A stretch of DNA of 64,000 nucleotides, taken from Larimichthys crocea (Eukaryota; Chordata; Actinopteri; Sciaenidae). A program made the translations under genes and the position numbers. Positions 1 through 12,300 of this stretch are shown here, piece after piece; positions within the stretch are counted from its first letter, which is position 1, and every line of letters begins with the position of its first letter. The stretch lies in the NCBI RefSeq assembly GCF_000972845.2, contig NC_040032.1, positions 11,134,334-11,198,333 of the forward strand. Reading direction: 5' to 3'. Under the pieces are notes generated by a model. It was not told the DNA's origin and did not search any database. It worked only from the letters and a program-made list of their open reading frames with translations.

Positions 1-1081
1 CCTTTAGCGGTAAGATTCATAATCTGACCAGTTCCAAGCCAAATGAAGTAAATGAAGTACTCATGACTGGATGACCAATAAGACACAGAAAAGCTTCATA
101 TTCCTGATTTAAAAAATACAATGTTTTCATTATGATGGGGGATAGAAAGGGGGGACAGTTTTTTCACAGTGTAACACACATGAAAGCAGCACTCTCAGGT
201 AGTTTGTGAAGGAAGGAGTCAACCTCAAAGATCACTTTCTCTCCAGCATGACAGCTAAGCATTAACACACTGCGTCGTACCGGTCAAGGGCTCATAGCCT
301 AGCAACAGGCTTTGACAATGACACGTATCGATTCATTGATTTTAATGATTGACAAACATGCACACAAGCCAGTATTGATATCATGCTACAATTACAAGAG
401 CATGGCTTAGAGAGGGAGAGATGAGAGTCAGACATACTGTGGGAGGTGAAAGGGACGAGAGAATGCTGGTGTTCTGAAGAGAACGTGAAGTTACAGGTTG
501 GTCTGCTTGTTGAGGTCACTTACCAACAGTTGACCCTTTCAGACTTTAAAAGCTCCTGCTATAGTCAGTAGTCATAAAGATACATAATAAAAAGTCCACG
601 CTGTAGATGTTGAACTATATTGGTGGATGTGGAAAGTTTGACCTACTGGTGGCGCTAGAGGAAAGGTTAGAGGATCACCGAAGTCATTAGGATTCATCCT
701 CTGGGTCTGAACTAAATTTCATGTCGAACCGTCCAACACTCGTTGAGACATTTCAGTCTGGACCAAAGATTGAGACGGACATGCTCGGACAAACGTCGCA
801 ATCAACTTATGATCTAATTTTATAGATATTTTTAGGAAACAGAAGGAAAAACGTTGAAGGGCATCTGATGCGAGGACAACAGTACCTTCCACACAACGAA
901 GGACACTGCAGACCCACAAACCCTCTCACATTTACTCAGTCAGTTCATTATGCATCCCAAGACACGTATGCAGCTGTGAAGGGAGTAGAGTGTAGCATTA
1001 GAGATGTGCATCATTAGATGGAAAAGCATATAAACATAAACTAGTTCTTAAACACACACACACAGATTTCTGCAGCTACAA

Positions 1082-1105
1082 ACACACACACACACACACA
1101 CACAC
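1082..1105. repeat. (AC)n microsatellite
   Basis: Uninterrupted alternation of A and C for about 24 bases. A shorter AC run lies just upstream at 1052-1064. Confidence 0.9.
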
Positions 1106-2011
1106 TGCTGACCCTCCTGGCCTCATACTATCTCTGTTCCCCCAATTAAGCAGATGCTTCCCTCCTGCTCTCCTCTCTCGCTCTCTCAGTGTATCCAGCT
1201 GATGAGTAGCTGGTAGTTTTTGCAGCCCGAGGACAGAGACGACACATTCTTCTCTCCAAGAGTCCCACCGCTGCGTCTCTCCTTTAATTATACTGGAGTT
1301 GTGGCTGTGGCACAGTTATCAGATGATGAGCTCTGCCTCGATCTCTCGCCCTGAGCCGTCTTGGTGAACGAGAAGCTTTATGTGTGCGTGTGTGTGCGTG
1401 TTTGAGTACTCTTGTACTTCTGTCTTTGTGAGGACCGTTTGTCTTCATAGCAATAGTAAGATTCAGAAAATGTAATGTATGTGTAATGGAATTACTGCAG
1501 CATTATTTCTGTGCATGTGAGGAGTGAGTAGATGTGTGCTCATTTTGCCCCCAGGGCCCCCTAGTGGGTTAATCAAACCATGGCCTGTGACAAATATGTA
1601 TTTAATAAGATACCTGAGCATCCTGATATGGATTTGAATTATTTTTCCAAGTCTGTATTTGTTTTGCTATTCCCCTCCTGAAGCCTGTTGGTGTCACACA
1701 GATATAAAAGCTTTTGCCTTGAGTGGAACTTCAGGAACAATTCAGATTTTAAAGCAGATGTTTGGACTTGATCTGATTACATGTGGACTGTGTCGTTCTG
1801 TACCGTACCCCTCTCCTCTCTATTCTCACTTTTTTCCTCATCTATTATTCATGAAGAAATGTTTTTGTTCTGTCTCGGTGTGTAAACGTGCTGCTAATGT
1901 CGCACATGACAAAAAAAAAATCTCAGAGGAACTAACCCACACTGCTGTGGAAGGAAACACAGAGAGAGCAGCAAAGGACCAGAGGTCCAGCACGCTGCTG
2001 TGTTAAGAAGG

Positions 2012-2057
2012 GAGAGTGATTGGCTAACTGGATGCAGGTGGTGTGCCAATCACTCTC
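2012..2057. repeat. 13-bp perfect inverted repeat (hairpin)
   Basis: GAGAGTGATTGGC at 2012-2024 is the exact reverse complement of GCCAATCACTCTC at 2045-2057, with a 20-base spacer. It would fold into a stem-loop as RNA or cruciform DNA. It may be the end of a small palindromic mobile element; no gene is next to it. Confidence 0.7.
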
Positions 2058-4324
2058 ACCTGATGCACCACGCCCCTCCTCCACAATTGCATTTAAATCC
2101 AGTTAAAACCTTTTTTCTGTTTTAGTGAACTGTTGATTAATTCTTCAAACCAGGCAGGAAAATGCAGGTCACTCCCCTAGTTGATGCAATTAAATTTCCA
2201 CAGATGTTTCCACAAATAAATTAATTTCAGAAGAAGTCTTTTGTTCTGTATGTTGTTCGGTTTTATTGTTGGTGGGTTTGTGCTTAATTAAATTTTCATA
2301 CACTGCATGTACGCATCGGAGGTAAAGTGAAAGCATTTAGCGGCGAGTGTGCGATGTTAGGTGTGTGACTAAATAATTCAGCGCTGAATAGAAAAGAGAT
2401 TTATGTTCCTGTAAATGTTTAACTAATGTACAACACATTAAAGGACATAATACGTTAGAGGTTAGAAAGGTGTGTGCAGTCAAACAAAAGGGCAAGTAGT
2501 GGAAAGAACCAGGAATTTTTTTGACACGTGATGGACGTTTGCCCCAAATGTCACAGCCCTTCTTCTTCTTAGAGTCACACCTTCGTTAGACTGAACGGCA
2601 CAGACGTTGTTGTACACATACTCAGTCTTTACAGCTGTGACAGGATCTTTGATGTTCATTGTGTAGGACTCATATAAAAAGGCGTTACCTTTATAACTTC
2701 AGATCTTGTCTCATAATCATCAGATTCACACTTCAGCATCAACGTAATCTAGATTATTTCCGTCTGCACAGTGTCAACAGAAACTCCTAGCAGCCAGGAA
2801 GAAAAGAAAAGAAAAGAAAACAGAAGTTGTCGATTTTTAAAGTGTGACAATCAAACATTCATCGTCAGTTTTCACCAGATTAGCCGAGCAGTGGAGAACA
2901 AAGCTTGACACAGCTGTTATTTTTAATTCATGATGTGATATTGAGACTGGTTCCTCGTGTGACTTGACTGAAGAGCTGAAGTTAGGCACCGTCTTGAAAG
3001 TGCAACGTGCAAAGAGCTTTTAGGATTTCTCATTTCATGTTTTCTGTCAGACTCTCAAATTGTATTTCTGTGACTAGATGATCCATCGGGGCAAACACAT
3101 GCGACATGCGGACAGTTTGTCATTTGATCTAACTCCTCACATGCGCTCGCATATTTCCTGCTGCTTTGATGACAGAAGAAGAACCTCCAATCCACAGTCA
3201 GATCTGGTCGGGATTTGGATAAGCCGTCCCATGAGTTGGTTCAGTGGTTTATCTGACTGAGAGAGCTTCACATCTCCACCCAGCCTCCAGAGAGAGGACT
3301 CAGTCGTCCTCCACAGGGACTGAACTATTTCTCGCTGCTGATCATCCAGATTATATCATCGTTTCCCCTTCTCCCCTCTGCCTTTTCACACTCTTGTCAT
3401 CCTCTCTCATCTCCTCTCAAAGTTTAATGAGGCTGTTGGAGAGTTTGATTCGTTTCTTCTTTACAAATAACATGAACTAATATTTTTGAAATTAGTATGC
3501 AGAGCGTGACTTCTCAGCATCTTACCTACGGCGTTCTGATTGTCCATCTATTCGTCCACCTCTCTCGCTTCAGACGTTTACTCAAAGTGGCTGATAACGC
3601 TCTCAGAGGAGGAAGTGAGCGACCCACTCCACCCATCTTTTTAGCATCAAAGATGCCAGTTAAGGTCACCCCCACTCCATCAAAAGCTTCTTTGCTCCTG
3701 CTTTATCTACAGCCAAGTCTCTGGAGGTAAACATGCTGAATCAGAAAGTGTTTCCTGTAATTAGAAGATTTGCGCGGACAGAAACGAACACGGCGAGCGA
3801 TTTTCAGAGGAAAGAAACTCAGGCTGTGTTGTGCCTTCATAGTGCTCAGAGGAACGCCAACCAACTCATGTGTACAATATACACCTGAGCCCGGGAATTA
3901 GATGACAGTGTCACCTGAGCTCTTCAACGCTATTGGCTCATAAAATAAATCATAAATACATTAACGTGATTAAGACGGTGCTTTTTTTTGTCCCCACAAC
4001 ACTGAACTCAACACACGCTGACTGTCTGTGGGTGATTTGGTTGCTTTCCAAAGAAACTTTTTTTTGTGTGTACTCTCAGTGACATCATTAGTATATTCGG
4101 AGCCTTTGCTGAGCCATTGTTTTGCTACCAGGAAAAAGTCATTGCATTCAAAGAGTTGCAGTGGAATTGTGTTTAATATCCTGCTCTTTTAAATAGAATT
4201 GTTTTGGATGAAACAGCTTTCAGGAAAACCAGCATACTGGATATATATATATATGTACACACATAATAGAATACAGTAGAAACATTCTGGTAAACAGGTT
4301 TTAGCTGTCGTACAGTGGTTGTCA

Positions 4325-4565
4325 TTGGGGAGGCAGTAGCTCAGTCCATAGGGACGACTTAGGAACCGGAGGGTGGACGGTGGACTGGTTGAAGAGGTGC
4401 CGGTTCACCTCCTGGGCACTGCTGAGGTGCCCTTGAGCAAGGCACTGACCCCCCTAACTGCTCTCAGGGTGCCGCTCTGTGTGGCTGCCCGTCACTCCAC
4501 CATCTCTCTCCACATTTGCATGTCTTCGAGCCCTTTGTCGGGTAAAAAGGCATTCAGGTATAAAG
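4325..4565 (+). mobile_element. tRNA-derived SINE-like element
   Basis: The head reads like a tRNA gene: GCAGTAGCTCAGTCCATAGG resembles an A box, and GGTTCACCTCC about 55 bases further on resembles a B box. The body (GCCCTTGAGCAAGGCACTGA and the following text) matches a family I recognise from many percomorph genomes. Family assignment is from memory, not from a library search. Confidence 0.6.
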
Positions 4566-4661
4566 TATGTATTCATTGCATTGCATTGTTGTTGGTTTAC
4601 ATGTGACATTACAACAGTCCGTTGTATAGAACAGTTTGTCTGTGTCTTTAAAGAACAGTAT

Positions 4662-5186
4662 ATTCAGTCTGTAGTGCGTTCCTCTGGGTGGTTCAGTAGT
4701 TTTACTCACAAGTTGCTAATCTCACAGCAGTCAACAGACGCTGATGTCCAATCACGCAGCAGTCGCATGTGTTTCAGCGTGTGGCGATCCTGATGTGGTC
4801 TAAAAAGTATCCACTTCCCCAAGTGTTTAAGGCATGATGAATAAAGCTCGTCCTGACCATGAAACATCTCGTTAAACCAGCTAAATTCTCACATTATACT
4901 TCCAGTGAGACCCACCCAGACCTCATTACTCCCTTCATACCCTCACACTGAATCAACTCGGCCCCATCTGCCCTGCCATCAGTCACCATGGAATATTTAA
5001 AGCCAATCCCAGAGTGAATTCCAGACCTGCCACAGTGGGAAAGATAAAGCCTCACTGACCAAATTAAGAATGAGGAGTGGATGTGTGGGAAGTTTTGTAT
5101 GCACACTATAAGTCAGTCACGGCAGTTTTAGAACAAAGCCTTTTTTTTTTCAGCCAGCAAGCATCATATCCATGAGAAGCCGGGCT
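4662..5186. repeat. Duplicated segment, copy 1 (left of assembly gap)
   Basis: This 525-base stretch recurs almost unchanged at 5197-6024. It ends exactly at the N run, and its partner begins exactly after the N run. The copies differ by scattered single-base changes and small indels, and by one SINE present only in copy 2. The pattern suggests two haplotype versions of one locus placed side by side rather than a real tandem duplication. Confidence 0.85.
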
Positions 5187-5196
5187 NNNNNNNNNN
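5187..5196. other. Assembly gap (10 N)
   Basis: Ten undetermined bases. The sequence on either side is homologous, so the gap is probably an unmerged contig overlap and not missing DNA. Confidence 0.95.
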
Positions 5197-6024
5197 ATTC
5201 AGTCTGTAGTGCGTTCCTCTGGTTGGTTCAGTAGTTTTACCCACAAGTTGCTAATCTCACAGCAGTCAACAGACGCTGATGTCCAATCACGCAGCAGTCG
5301 CGTGTTGTGATCCTGATGTAAATGGTAAATGGACTGTACTTATATAGCGCCTTTCTAGTCTTCCGACCACTCAAAGCACTCTACACTACATATCTCATTC
5401 ACCCCATTCACACACATTCATACACTGATGGCATTGGCTACCATGCAAGGTGCCAACTGCTCATCAGTTTGTGGAGCTCACCATTCATACACATTCACAC
5501 ACCGATGGCACAGCCTTCGGGAGCAATTTGGGGTTCAGTGTCTTGCCCAAGGACACTTCGACATTTAGCCGGGGATCGAACCGCCGATCATCTGATTAGT
5601 GGACGACCCGCTCTGCCTGTGAGCCATAGATGTGGTCTAAAAAGTATCCACTTCCCCAAGTGTTTAAGGCATGATGAATAAAGCTCGTCCTGACCATGAA
5701 ACATCTCGTTAAACCAGCTAAATTCTCACATTATGCTTCCAGTGAGACCCACCCATACCTCATTACTCCCTTCATACTCTTCACACTGAATCAACTCGGC
5801 CCCATCTGCCCTGCCATCAGTCACCATGGAATATTTAAAGCCAATCCCAGAGTGAATTCCAGACCTGCCACAGTGGGAAAGATAAAGCCTCACTGACCAA
5901 ATTAAGAATGAGGAGTGGATGTGTGGGAAGTTTTGTATGCACACTATAAGTCAGTCACGGCAGTTTTAGAACAAAGCCTTTTTTTTTTCAGTGAGCAAGC
6001 ATCATATCCATGCGAAGCCGGGTT
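5197..6024. repeat. Duplicated segment, copy 2 (right of assembly gap)
   Basis: Near-identical to 4662-5186, interrupted by a 309-base SINE insertion at 5320-5628. Homology begins at the first base after the Ns (ATTCAGTCTGTAGTGCG, matching 4662) and runs to about 6024, after which the sequence is unique. Confidence 0.85.
5320..5628 (-). mobile_element. tRNA-derived SINE insertion with target-site duplication
   Basis: The element lies in reverse orientation. Read on the minus strand, its head near 5628 has a tRNA-like A-box region (TGGCTCACAGGCAGAGCGG) and a B box (GGTTCGATCCC). Its tail near 5320 reads ATAGCGC...CATTTACCATTTA. GATGT at 5315-5319 and 5629-5633 flank it as a 5-bp direct repeat. 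The matching site in copy 1 has one GATGT and no insert, so the insertion boundaries are seen directly. Related copies lie at about 19505-19672 and 40205-40310. Confidence 0.85.
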
Positions 6025-6047
6025 CACCACCAACAACTGAACCTCTT

Positions 6048-6355
6048 AAAGGTCCAGTGTGTCCAGGTTTAAGAGGGGTTTATATACAGAATATGTCAGA
6101 AGTTGAATATGTTAGAGTTAAATCATCTGAAAATAGAAATTTATATAGTTTTGTTATCTTAGAACGAGCCTGTTACATCTACAGAAACCTGAAGTCGTCT
6201 TCTACAGAGTCTACCATGTTGAACACAGCCCAGAACAGACAAACTTTAGCTCGAGACGGGGCCTTTGGACATCGTAGTTTCTCATCCATGGAATGAGAGC
6301 ATGAGGCGATGGGATTGCAATGAATGCCACCAAGTCCTGCACACTCCTTCAAGTT
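6048..6355. mobile_element. Percomorph interspersed repeat (AAAGGTCCAGTGTG family)
   Basis: It begins AAAGGTCCAGTGTGTCCAGG and carries landmarks that I know from a very common teleost repeat: a 'cttagaacgagcctgtta' block, an 'agtctaccatgttgaa' block and an 'acagcccagaacagacaaac' block. It appears to be a largely complete but diverged copy. The name and class are uncertain without a repeat library. Confidence 0.6.
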
Positions 6356-6833
6356 CTACTGATCTCACAAGGATGCTTAAAGGAATAGTTAGCCAGTATG
6401 GAAATTAATTTAGCACAAAGATATTTGCTAGAATACATCTTGACCTGCTTCCTAAAGCCACTGCACAGATGTAGTCTGTTGATTAGTGAGCTGCTGGTGG
6501 ATTTTGTTGGATATAAATAAATAGCTGTATTTTACAGAATGTCAAACTCGTCCTGAAACTCACTGACCTGGAATTGCATTCATAAGAATGAGCCCAATGA
6601 TTCAGACCCCGCTCAGTGTTGCTTTAAGAAGGTTTATGAATATCTCGTGTCTGTCATAGCATCCTTGTCCCAGAGATCATCCATCCCTCCATCCATTCAT
6701 CCCCTTCTCTGAGATGTCAGCAGCCTCTCGGTGGAATCTCGTGCGGGCTTACTGTAATTGTCAGAGAGCTCCTCCATGGTGACTCATTATGTTTATGTGT
6801 AAGCCTCTTTCTCTCATCTCTACATTTCCACTG

Positions 6834-6867
6834 ATCCATCCATCCATCCATCCATCCATCCATCCAT
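6834..6867. repeat. (TCCA)n microsatellite
   Basis: About eight perfect or near-perfect TCCA units. A weaker related run lies near 6683-6700. Confidence 0.85.
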
Positions 6868-7499
6868 TCATCCATCAGTCAGCACCTCTCCAGACGAGAG
6901 GGCTGCTTCTCACCGCACCAGCAAATCTTCTTAGGGTCTAAAGAGCAATTGGACACAATGAATCCCTTCTTCTTGTTTGTCAACTCTCGTCTTTACCTTC
7001 TCCTTGTCAGCATGTTCTCCCTCACCTCCGTCTGTTTTATCATGTCTTTATTGGCGTCACTCTTTATTAGAAACAATATTTTTGAAGCAGTATCGCCGTC
7101 AGGATCTCTCATCATTGTCACTGATAAGCTCCACCTTTCTCCACGGTGACAGAGAAACTGATACCTACACCTACTCCCTGTAGAGATCTCTTTACATGGT
7201 GCATTGTTGTAGTTCCAATTTCAGCTGTGCAGAGAAAGCGTAAAAGGTCTTCATTAGAGATAACATGAGGTCATTCATTAGTACTGAATCTTTCAAGGGA
7301 AACTGGATTGTAATCTTATTGTTATTTTATCATAAACAATGGTTATGAATCATTTTGAGCCAAGTTATTTCCAAGAATCAGACATCTTGATGTCTTTTGG
7401 AAAGTACAGTATGTGATCGTTTAATATTAAACAGGTGTCACTGATAAAAGTGATCACTCACCGTGATGAACCTGATGAGAAGTATCTTCTGAATCTGCA

Positions 7500-7800
7500 G
7501 CTCCAACCAGCTTTGTAGATCTTTTAACTCTCACAGCTCTCATAGCATCATTTCTGGCAGGTGGTTTTAGAGAAGAAGCTCTAATAACCCACTGGACCCA
7601 ACTTCGAGCAGCTCAAACAGCAGACAAGAAACTAAGTGAAGCGTTTGACAGGGCCGGATATTTCCCACAGGAGCTGGAGCAACACAGAAGCTAGAATAGA
7701 GTGATTATTGACTTACGTTCACGTGGTGGAAACAAATATGACTTCAGATTAATGATAAAGTTGCTCTGTAGCTGCTGGGAATGTAACTTAGCAACTGTAA
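7500..7800. mobile_element. Diverged teleost interspersed repeat
   Basis: The text around 7660-7740 (ggagctggagcaacacagaa, followed by 'gtgattattgacttacgttcacgtggtgg') resembles a common percomorph repeat. No coding capacity is visible. Boundaries are approximate. Confidence 0.35.
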
Positions 7801-8577
7801 AGATGATAATACGTCGATAGCCAAAATCCAGTTATTAGCGGTTTCATGTGAAAATGAAGTTTGCATTGTGAGCTAAAAACTCATCAATAACAACAGCACC
7901 ACATCAATCTCTTCTTCTTTCTTCTTTAGCTGAGTTTGTTCTGGTTACCGCCCTGATGTTCTGCTGCAGAGGAAAGCAGATTCAACATTTACAACACTTC
8001 TAAAATGTAGTTTCATTGAGACTTTTAAAGCAGCACTAGGGGACTTTGGTGGCCCCCCAAATGACAGCAAGCCTGAGGCAACTCTTTGACTAGTGTGGAC
8101 TTCAATACCCAGAAGTCATGTACCATGACATCAGCAGACCAAGTTTCTTCTTTGTAGTGTCTAACTAGTGCGGATGTGACGAGATTCAGGCATCACTGAT
8201 GAGTCTGGACAGAACACCACTTCACACTTTTGAATTGGACTTTGCACTTACATCACATTGCATCACTTCTTGTGCATGAAAACATTCTTGTGAGTGACAA
8301 TTGTGAAGCAGGAGCGATGGTGCTAATTAGAAGAAATGACTTGCCTCGTCCTGCAGTACAGTAAAGTAGGATATTGCAGAACACATGTGGATTATGTGCG
8401 TGAAAATCTTGTTGCTTTTTAAAATTTTGGAGTGCACTGTAGTGGATAAAGAGTGTTTGTGCATGTAAGGGGATGTCACCAGCTTAAGCATAAATTAAGC
8501 ACAATCAACCCCTGAGCATTAACAAATTCTGTCTCTCCATCAGTTACAGTATACTTGAGTAAATGTAAGTAATTGTC

Positions 8578-8782
8578 TTGACTGGTGACTCATTAAATCA
8601 TTTTAAAGTGGATATGATCTATAAATTGATATTCAGAAGAAAAACATGGACACAAACTTGCAGAGAATGCACGGTGCAGTGCACGGACGTGTTTTGGATC
8701 TCTGCTGCCTCACTCTGGTCATTTTACAGCCTCACAAGCTTGTTCTTTGGTATTTGTTTCATTCAGCCCATAGATACTGCAT
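8578..8782 (+). CDS. Candidate first coding exon of ESAM (signal peptide)
   Basis: This open stretch ends at a strong donor, ACTGCAT|GTAAGTAA, in phase 1, which is the phase needed to join the ESAM exon at 9350. Joining gives a Cys codon and then VWAQIVMP. The last 35 or so residues are strongly hydrophobic (SLTSLFFGICFIQPIDTA), as expected for a signal sequence. Against it: the nearest in-frame Met codons (8578 and 8614) lie well upstream of the hydrophobic core, so this is not a typical compact signal peptide. The real start could lie in a further upstream exon that splices into this region. It is an inference from phase, donor and hydrophobicity only. Confidence 0.32.
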
Positions 8783-8898
8783 GTAAGTAAAACTCATCAT
8801 TCCTGTATGGTCAACTGATAATGTGCAGGTGAAAGAAATAAAATTTGATACCAATGTCACATCATGTCCTTTAGTTTGAGAAGTATGCAAATATGTAA

Positions 8899-9000
8899 GT
8901 GTTGTGGTTAGCACTGAATCTGGTTTCAAATCCCCCTCCCATGTCTGCATGGGTCCCCCCGGATACTCCAACTTCCAAAGACACGAAGGGTCGTAGGTTA
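8899..9000. mobile_element. Fragment of teleost interspersed repeat
   Basis: The text 'gtggttagcactgaatctgg...caaatccccctcccatgtctgcatggg' resembles the end of a common fish repeat that includes a 'gtctgcatggagtttgcatgttctcc' block. A related fragment lies in the opposite orientation at about 15620-15845. It falls in the putative first intron of ESAM. Confidence 0.45.
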
Positions 9001-9349
9001 ACTTGGGTCACTCTTCTTTCTAAATAATAAATAAAAGCTGCTGAAAACTCATCAATGAACTTGTATGATACGATATTCCTATGCTGACTTTGTCCTACGA
9101 CATTCATGCAAGAGTGTCGGTGCTTAGTAGAAACTGTGTTTGGATATGGACGCTGTGATTATCATTTAATAGCATGTCACCACATTTCATTTTTAGTGGC
9201 TGTTATGCGTAATGTTGGATCAGATCGTAAATTAACATGTGACACTTTTACATGACATACGAAGTGTCCGGCTTTACTGAAAGTCCTTGAAAGTCAGTTT
9301 GGTCGCTCGGGGTCACGCTGACACTTTTCTCTTCTCTTCCTCCATGCAG

Positions 9350-12300
9350 GCGTATGGGCCCAAATCGTGATGCCCCAAACAAATATGGATGCGATCAAGG
9401 GTCAGCTGGTGGTGCTGAGAGCCTCGTACAGCACGCAGACAAACAGTGACCCTACCACACACACCATCATCTGGAACTTCGTCTCTAACAACAGCCAGCT
9501 GGTAAGGAAGCAAACAAACATATATGGAAAACACAGAGTTTATATGTGTTCATATCTGGCTCTATATCCGATATAATAAATATAACTAAACAGCCCAGCA
9601 GGAAAATCATTTTACTTTGCCTTCTGTGGCTATAATATCTGGGATTACAGTTATGAAGGATGTTCTTATACTGTTAATCTGGCAAAGCTCTTCCTTTGTA
9701 AACCCTGAGAAATTAATCCAAGACAAAAAAGGCTTAAAGCTTTCATACCAGCACTGTATTCTGCCTTCACATCATACTTAGATACAACATGCAAGTGTAT
9801 GTTTTTTTTCTACATTAGGGGGGAAAAAACATTAATTTAATTAAAACACTTTTTTTTTCCAAATCAGATTATTTATGAAAACATAACAAGCCCAGCTGAA
9901 CAACCCCCCTTCTGAAGCCTGGGTGTTTATTTTACACATTATCTAGAGACCCGGTCATGGCTCAACTTACATTTCGGCCGAGATCAGATTATTGGGCTGT
10001 GCAGATGGACAACCCAAAAGAGGACCACAATCAAAAAGAAAATAGGAGAACTACTCAGAGAGCTGGCAAAGACACAGTTGATTAAAAGTGACGCTTTGGG
10101 ACGGTTTACTCCAAACGCCTGAACAGTCATCCAGTGTCCTACATGTGTAGCCAAAAAGATGAATGAAAAAAACAAACTCTCACTACCTCAGAGTCTAACC
10201 TTGATGCCACGATCTCTGCAGAGGCTGTGTGTTACACTGATGCATGGTATGCAGTTCAGCAGCTAATGTGAGGTCATCTCAAACTAACTAAAAAAAGTCT
10301 CACCTCAATGCACATTCCATAAACATATCTTCATGCATATTTTGAAGTAGAGCAAGTTGGATGAAAACTGAATTTGCAAAACACTTTTTAAGTTTGTTTT
10401 TTTGCAACAAGCCCATCGGTTCCTACTGAAGTCACAGTGTACACTTACACATCATGCATACATTCATTGGTTTTATTCAGACTAATGTCAATCGTGCCAC
10501 TGCTTTTACCAAAATCATGATTAATAATAAAGAAAAGAAAAGAAATAAAATTGTATTTCCTTTAGTTTTAAATGTACTACAGTCCACCGTTGGTATTGTA
10601 GAAGCGTATCTGTATCTGTGTGTGTGTACTATAGGGTTGTGTCTGTCCAGCAACAGTGTGCTGCATTACTGTGTTTGGACAACAATGGAGCTCCATGGCA
10701 CAGAGGAATGAGAGACATCAGGTTGTGGATAGACAACACAAGACCTGTGTATTTGAATGATACAATTCAAGTTAGTTTTGGTCTTTTCGTGGGATTTGTT
10801 AGTCATCAGAGGCAGCTGGAGACCTGCCAAATCTGGCACGGTCAGGTTGGAGATCTGTTGACTTTTAAACAGAAATCTTTGTTTCTTTTCTGAGTGAGTT
10901 TGTTGTATGCAATCTTTTTTTGTATTGGGTAGAATACTGTACAGTATGTAAGATTTATTGGGCTCTAGTTACAGACTATGGCAGAAATTTAATATAATAT
11001 GTTTAATTAGTCTATAATTTCGTGGTGCTAAAACTCTGGGGTCCGAGCAATCGCCCACGATTGTGAAAGTAATTGATGGACCCCACAGGGGGTTCACGAG
11101 TGTGAGGCGACTGGGGTTGCAATCAACAACTGCACTGCTGGATGCCATTAAATCCTACACAGTGTTCAACTATTTAACTACTTTGATTTCCTGTTTCTTT
11201 GCCTCTGACATGGACTCACGGTTCTCTTGATCCAGATCATCTCCTACACCAAAGGCTCCATGAGCTTGGGGAGCTCCCAGTTTAAGGGCCGCGTTGGTTT
11301 CAACTCCAGCCCGCCCTCGAATAGGGATGTTTCAATTTATATCAACAACACCAAGGAGTCTGACTCAGGACGGTACCTCTGTCAGATCATCATTCCTGAA
11401 GATCCAGGTTTAACCAACGAGCTCAGCCTGGACGTTAAGGGTAAGAAACTGATTCAGCTTGAGACGACAACACGATTATTTCATGTTTGCTCTTTGGTTA
11501 TTGGAAACTTGACTAAGAAAGACTGAACTAAATATATTATTTTGTAATCCTCTCGTCTCAGTTCCTCCCGCTGTTCCTAAGTGCTCTATATCAGGGAAGG
11601 CGGTGTTGAAGGGAAATGTGACTCTGAGCTGCAGTTCCAGTTCTGGGAAGCCCATTCCTATGTACAAGTGGAGGAAAACCAGTCCCACCAATGAGGTCTT
11701 CTTCTCACCCATGCTCAGTGAGTAGTTAATCTTCTTTTCCTTTCTAATCTGCACAAATTCTTATTAATGTCAAACCTGCAGTCGATTTCGTGTATGCTTG
11801 ACCATATCCCTCTGTGTTCTGACCTTTTTTCAGACGAGAAGGCCGGCACTCTGAAGCTGAGCAACCTGAGCAGTAACATGTCAGGGAAGTACGAGTGTCT
11901 GGCCAGCAACTCAGCTGGAACACAGGCCTGCGTCATCAACCTGGAGATCATCTCCAGTATGTACCATCGTATTATAAGATTAATTATGATTGTATAACAA
12001 ACTTAGTGATATGTTTATCATCGTGTGTCCCATGATTCTCCCTGTAGCCAACAGAGCTGGGGTTATCGCTGGCGCCACGGTGGGCTCAGTGCTTGGCGCC
12101 CTCTTCCTCCTCCTTATCTGCTATTTCTTCTTGGTGAAGAAGCGGAGAGACATTGAGGACGACATGGCCAATGAAATCAAGTGAGTTCAACCTCTAAGCA
12201 GCCTTTAACACTGACTGTGCAGTCTAAAAATGATGAACAGTGAGTTGACTGTCTTCTTCTCCAGGGAGGACGCTCAAGCTCCCAAACGTGTGTCCTGGGC

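Larger units (their letters stand above)
1..4320. other. Gene-free region upstream of ESAM
   Basis: No exon of a recognisable protein is visible here on either strand; the open frames are short, low in complexity or lack homologous-looking motifs. The region holds AC microsatellites at about 1052-1064 and 1082-1105, a TG-rich patch near 1381-1402, and a 13-bp inverted repeat at 2012-2057. It could include distal 5' sequence of ESAM, whose first exon is not securely placed, or it could be plain intergenic DNA. Confidence 0.5.

Noticed and set aside
4894..5944. Two nearly identical minus-strand frames (4894-5106 and 5726-5944) that look like a small gene pair
   Set aside because: They are the same non-coding DNA present in both copies of the duplicated segment. 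Similarity reflects the duplication, not coding constraint.
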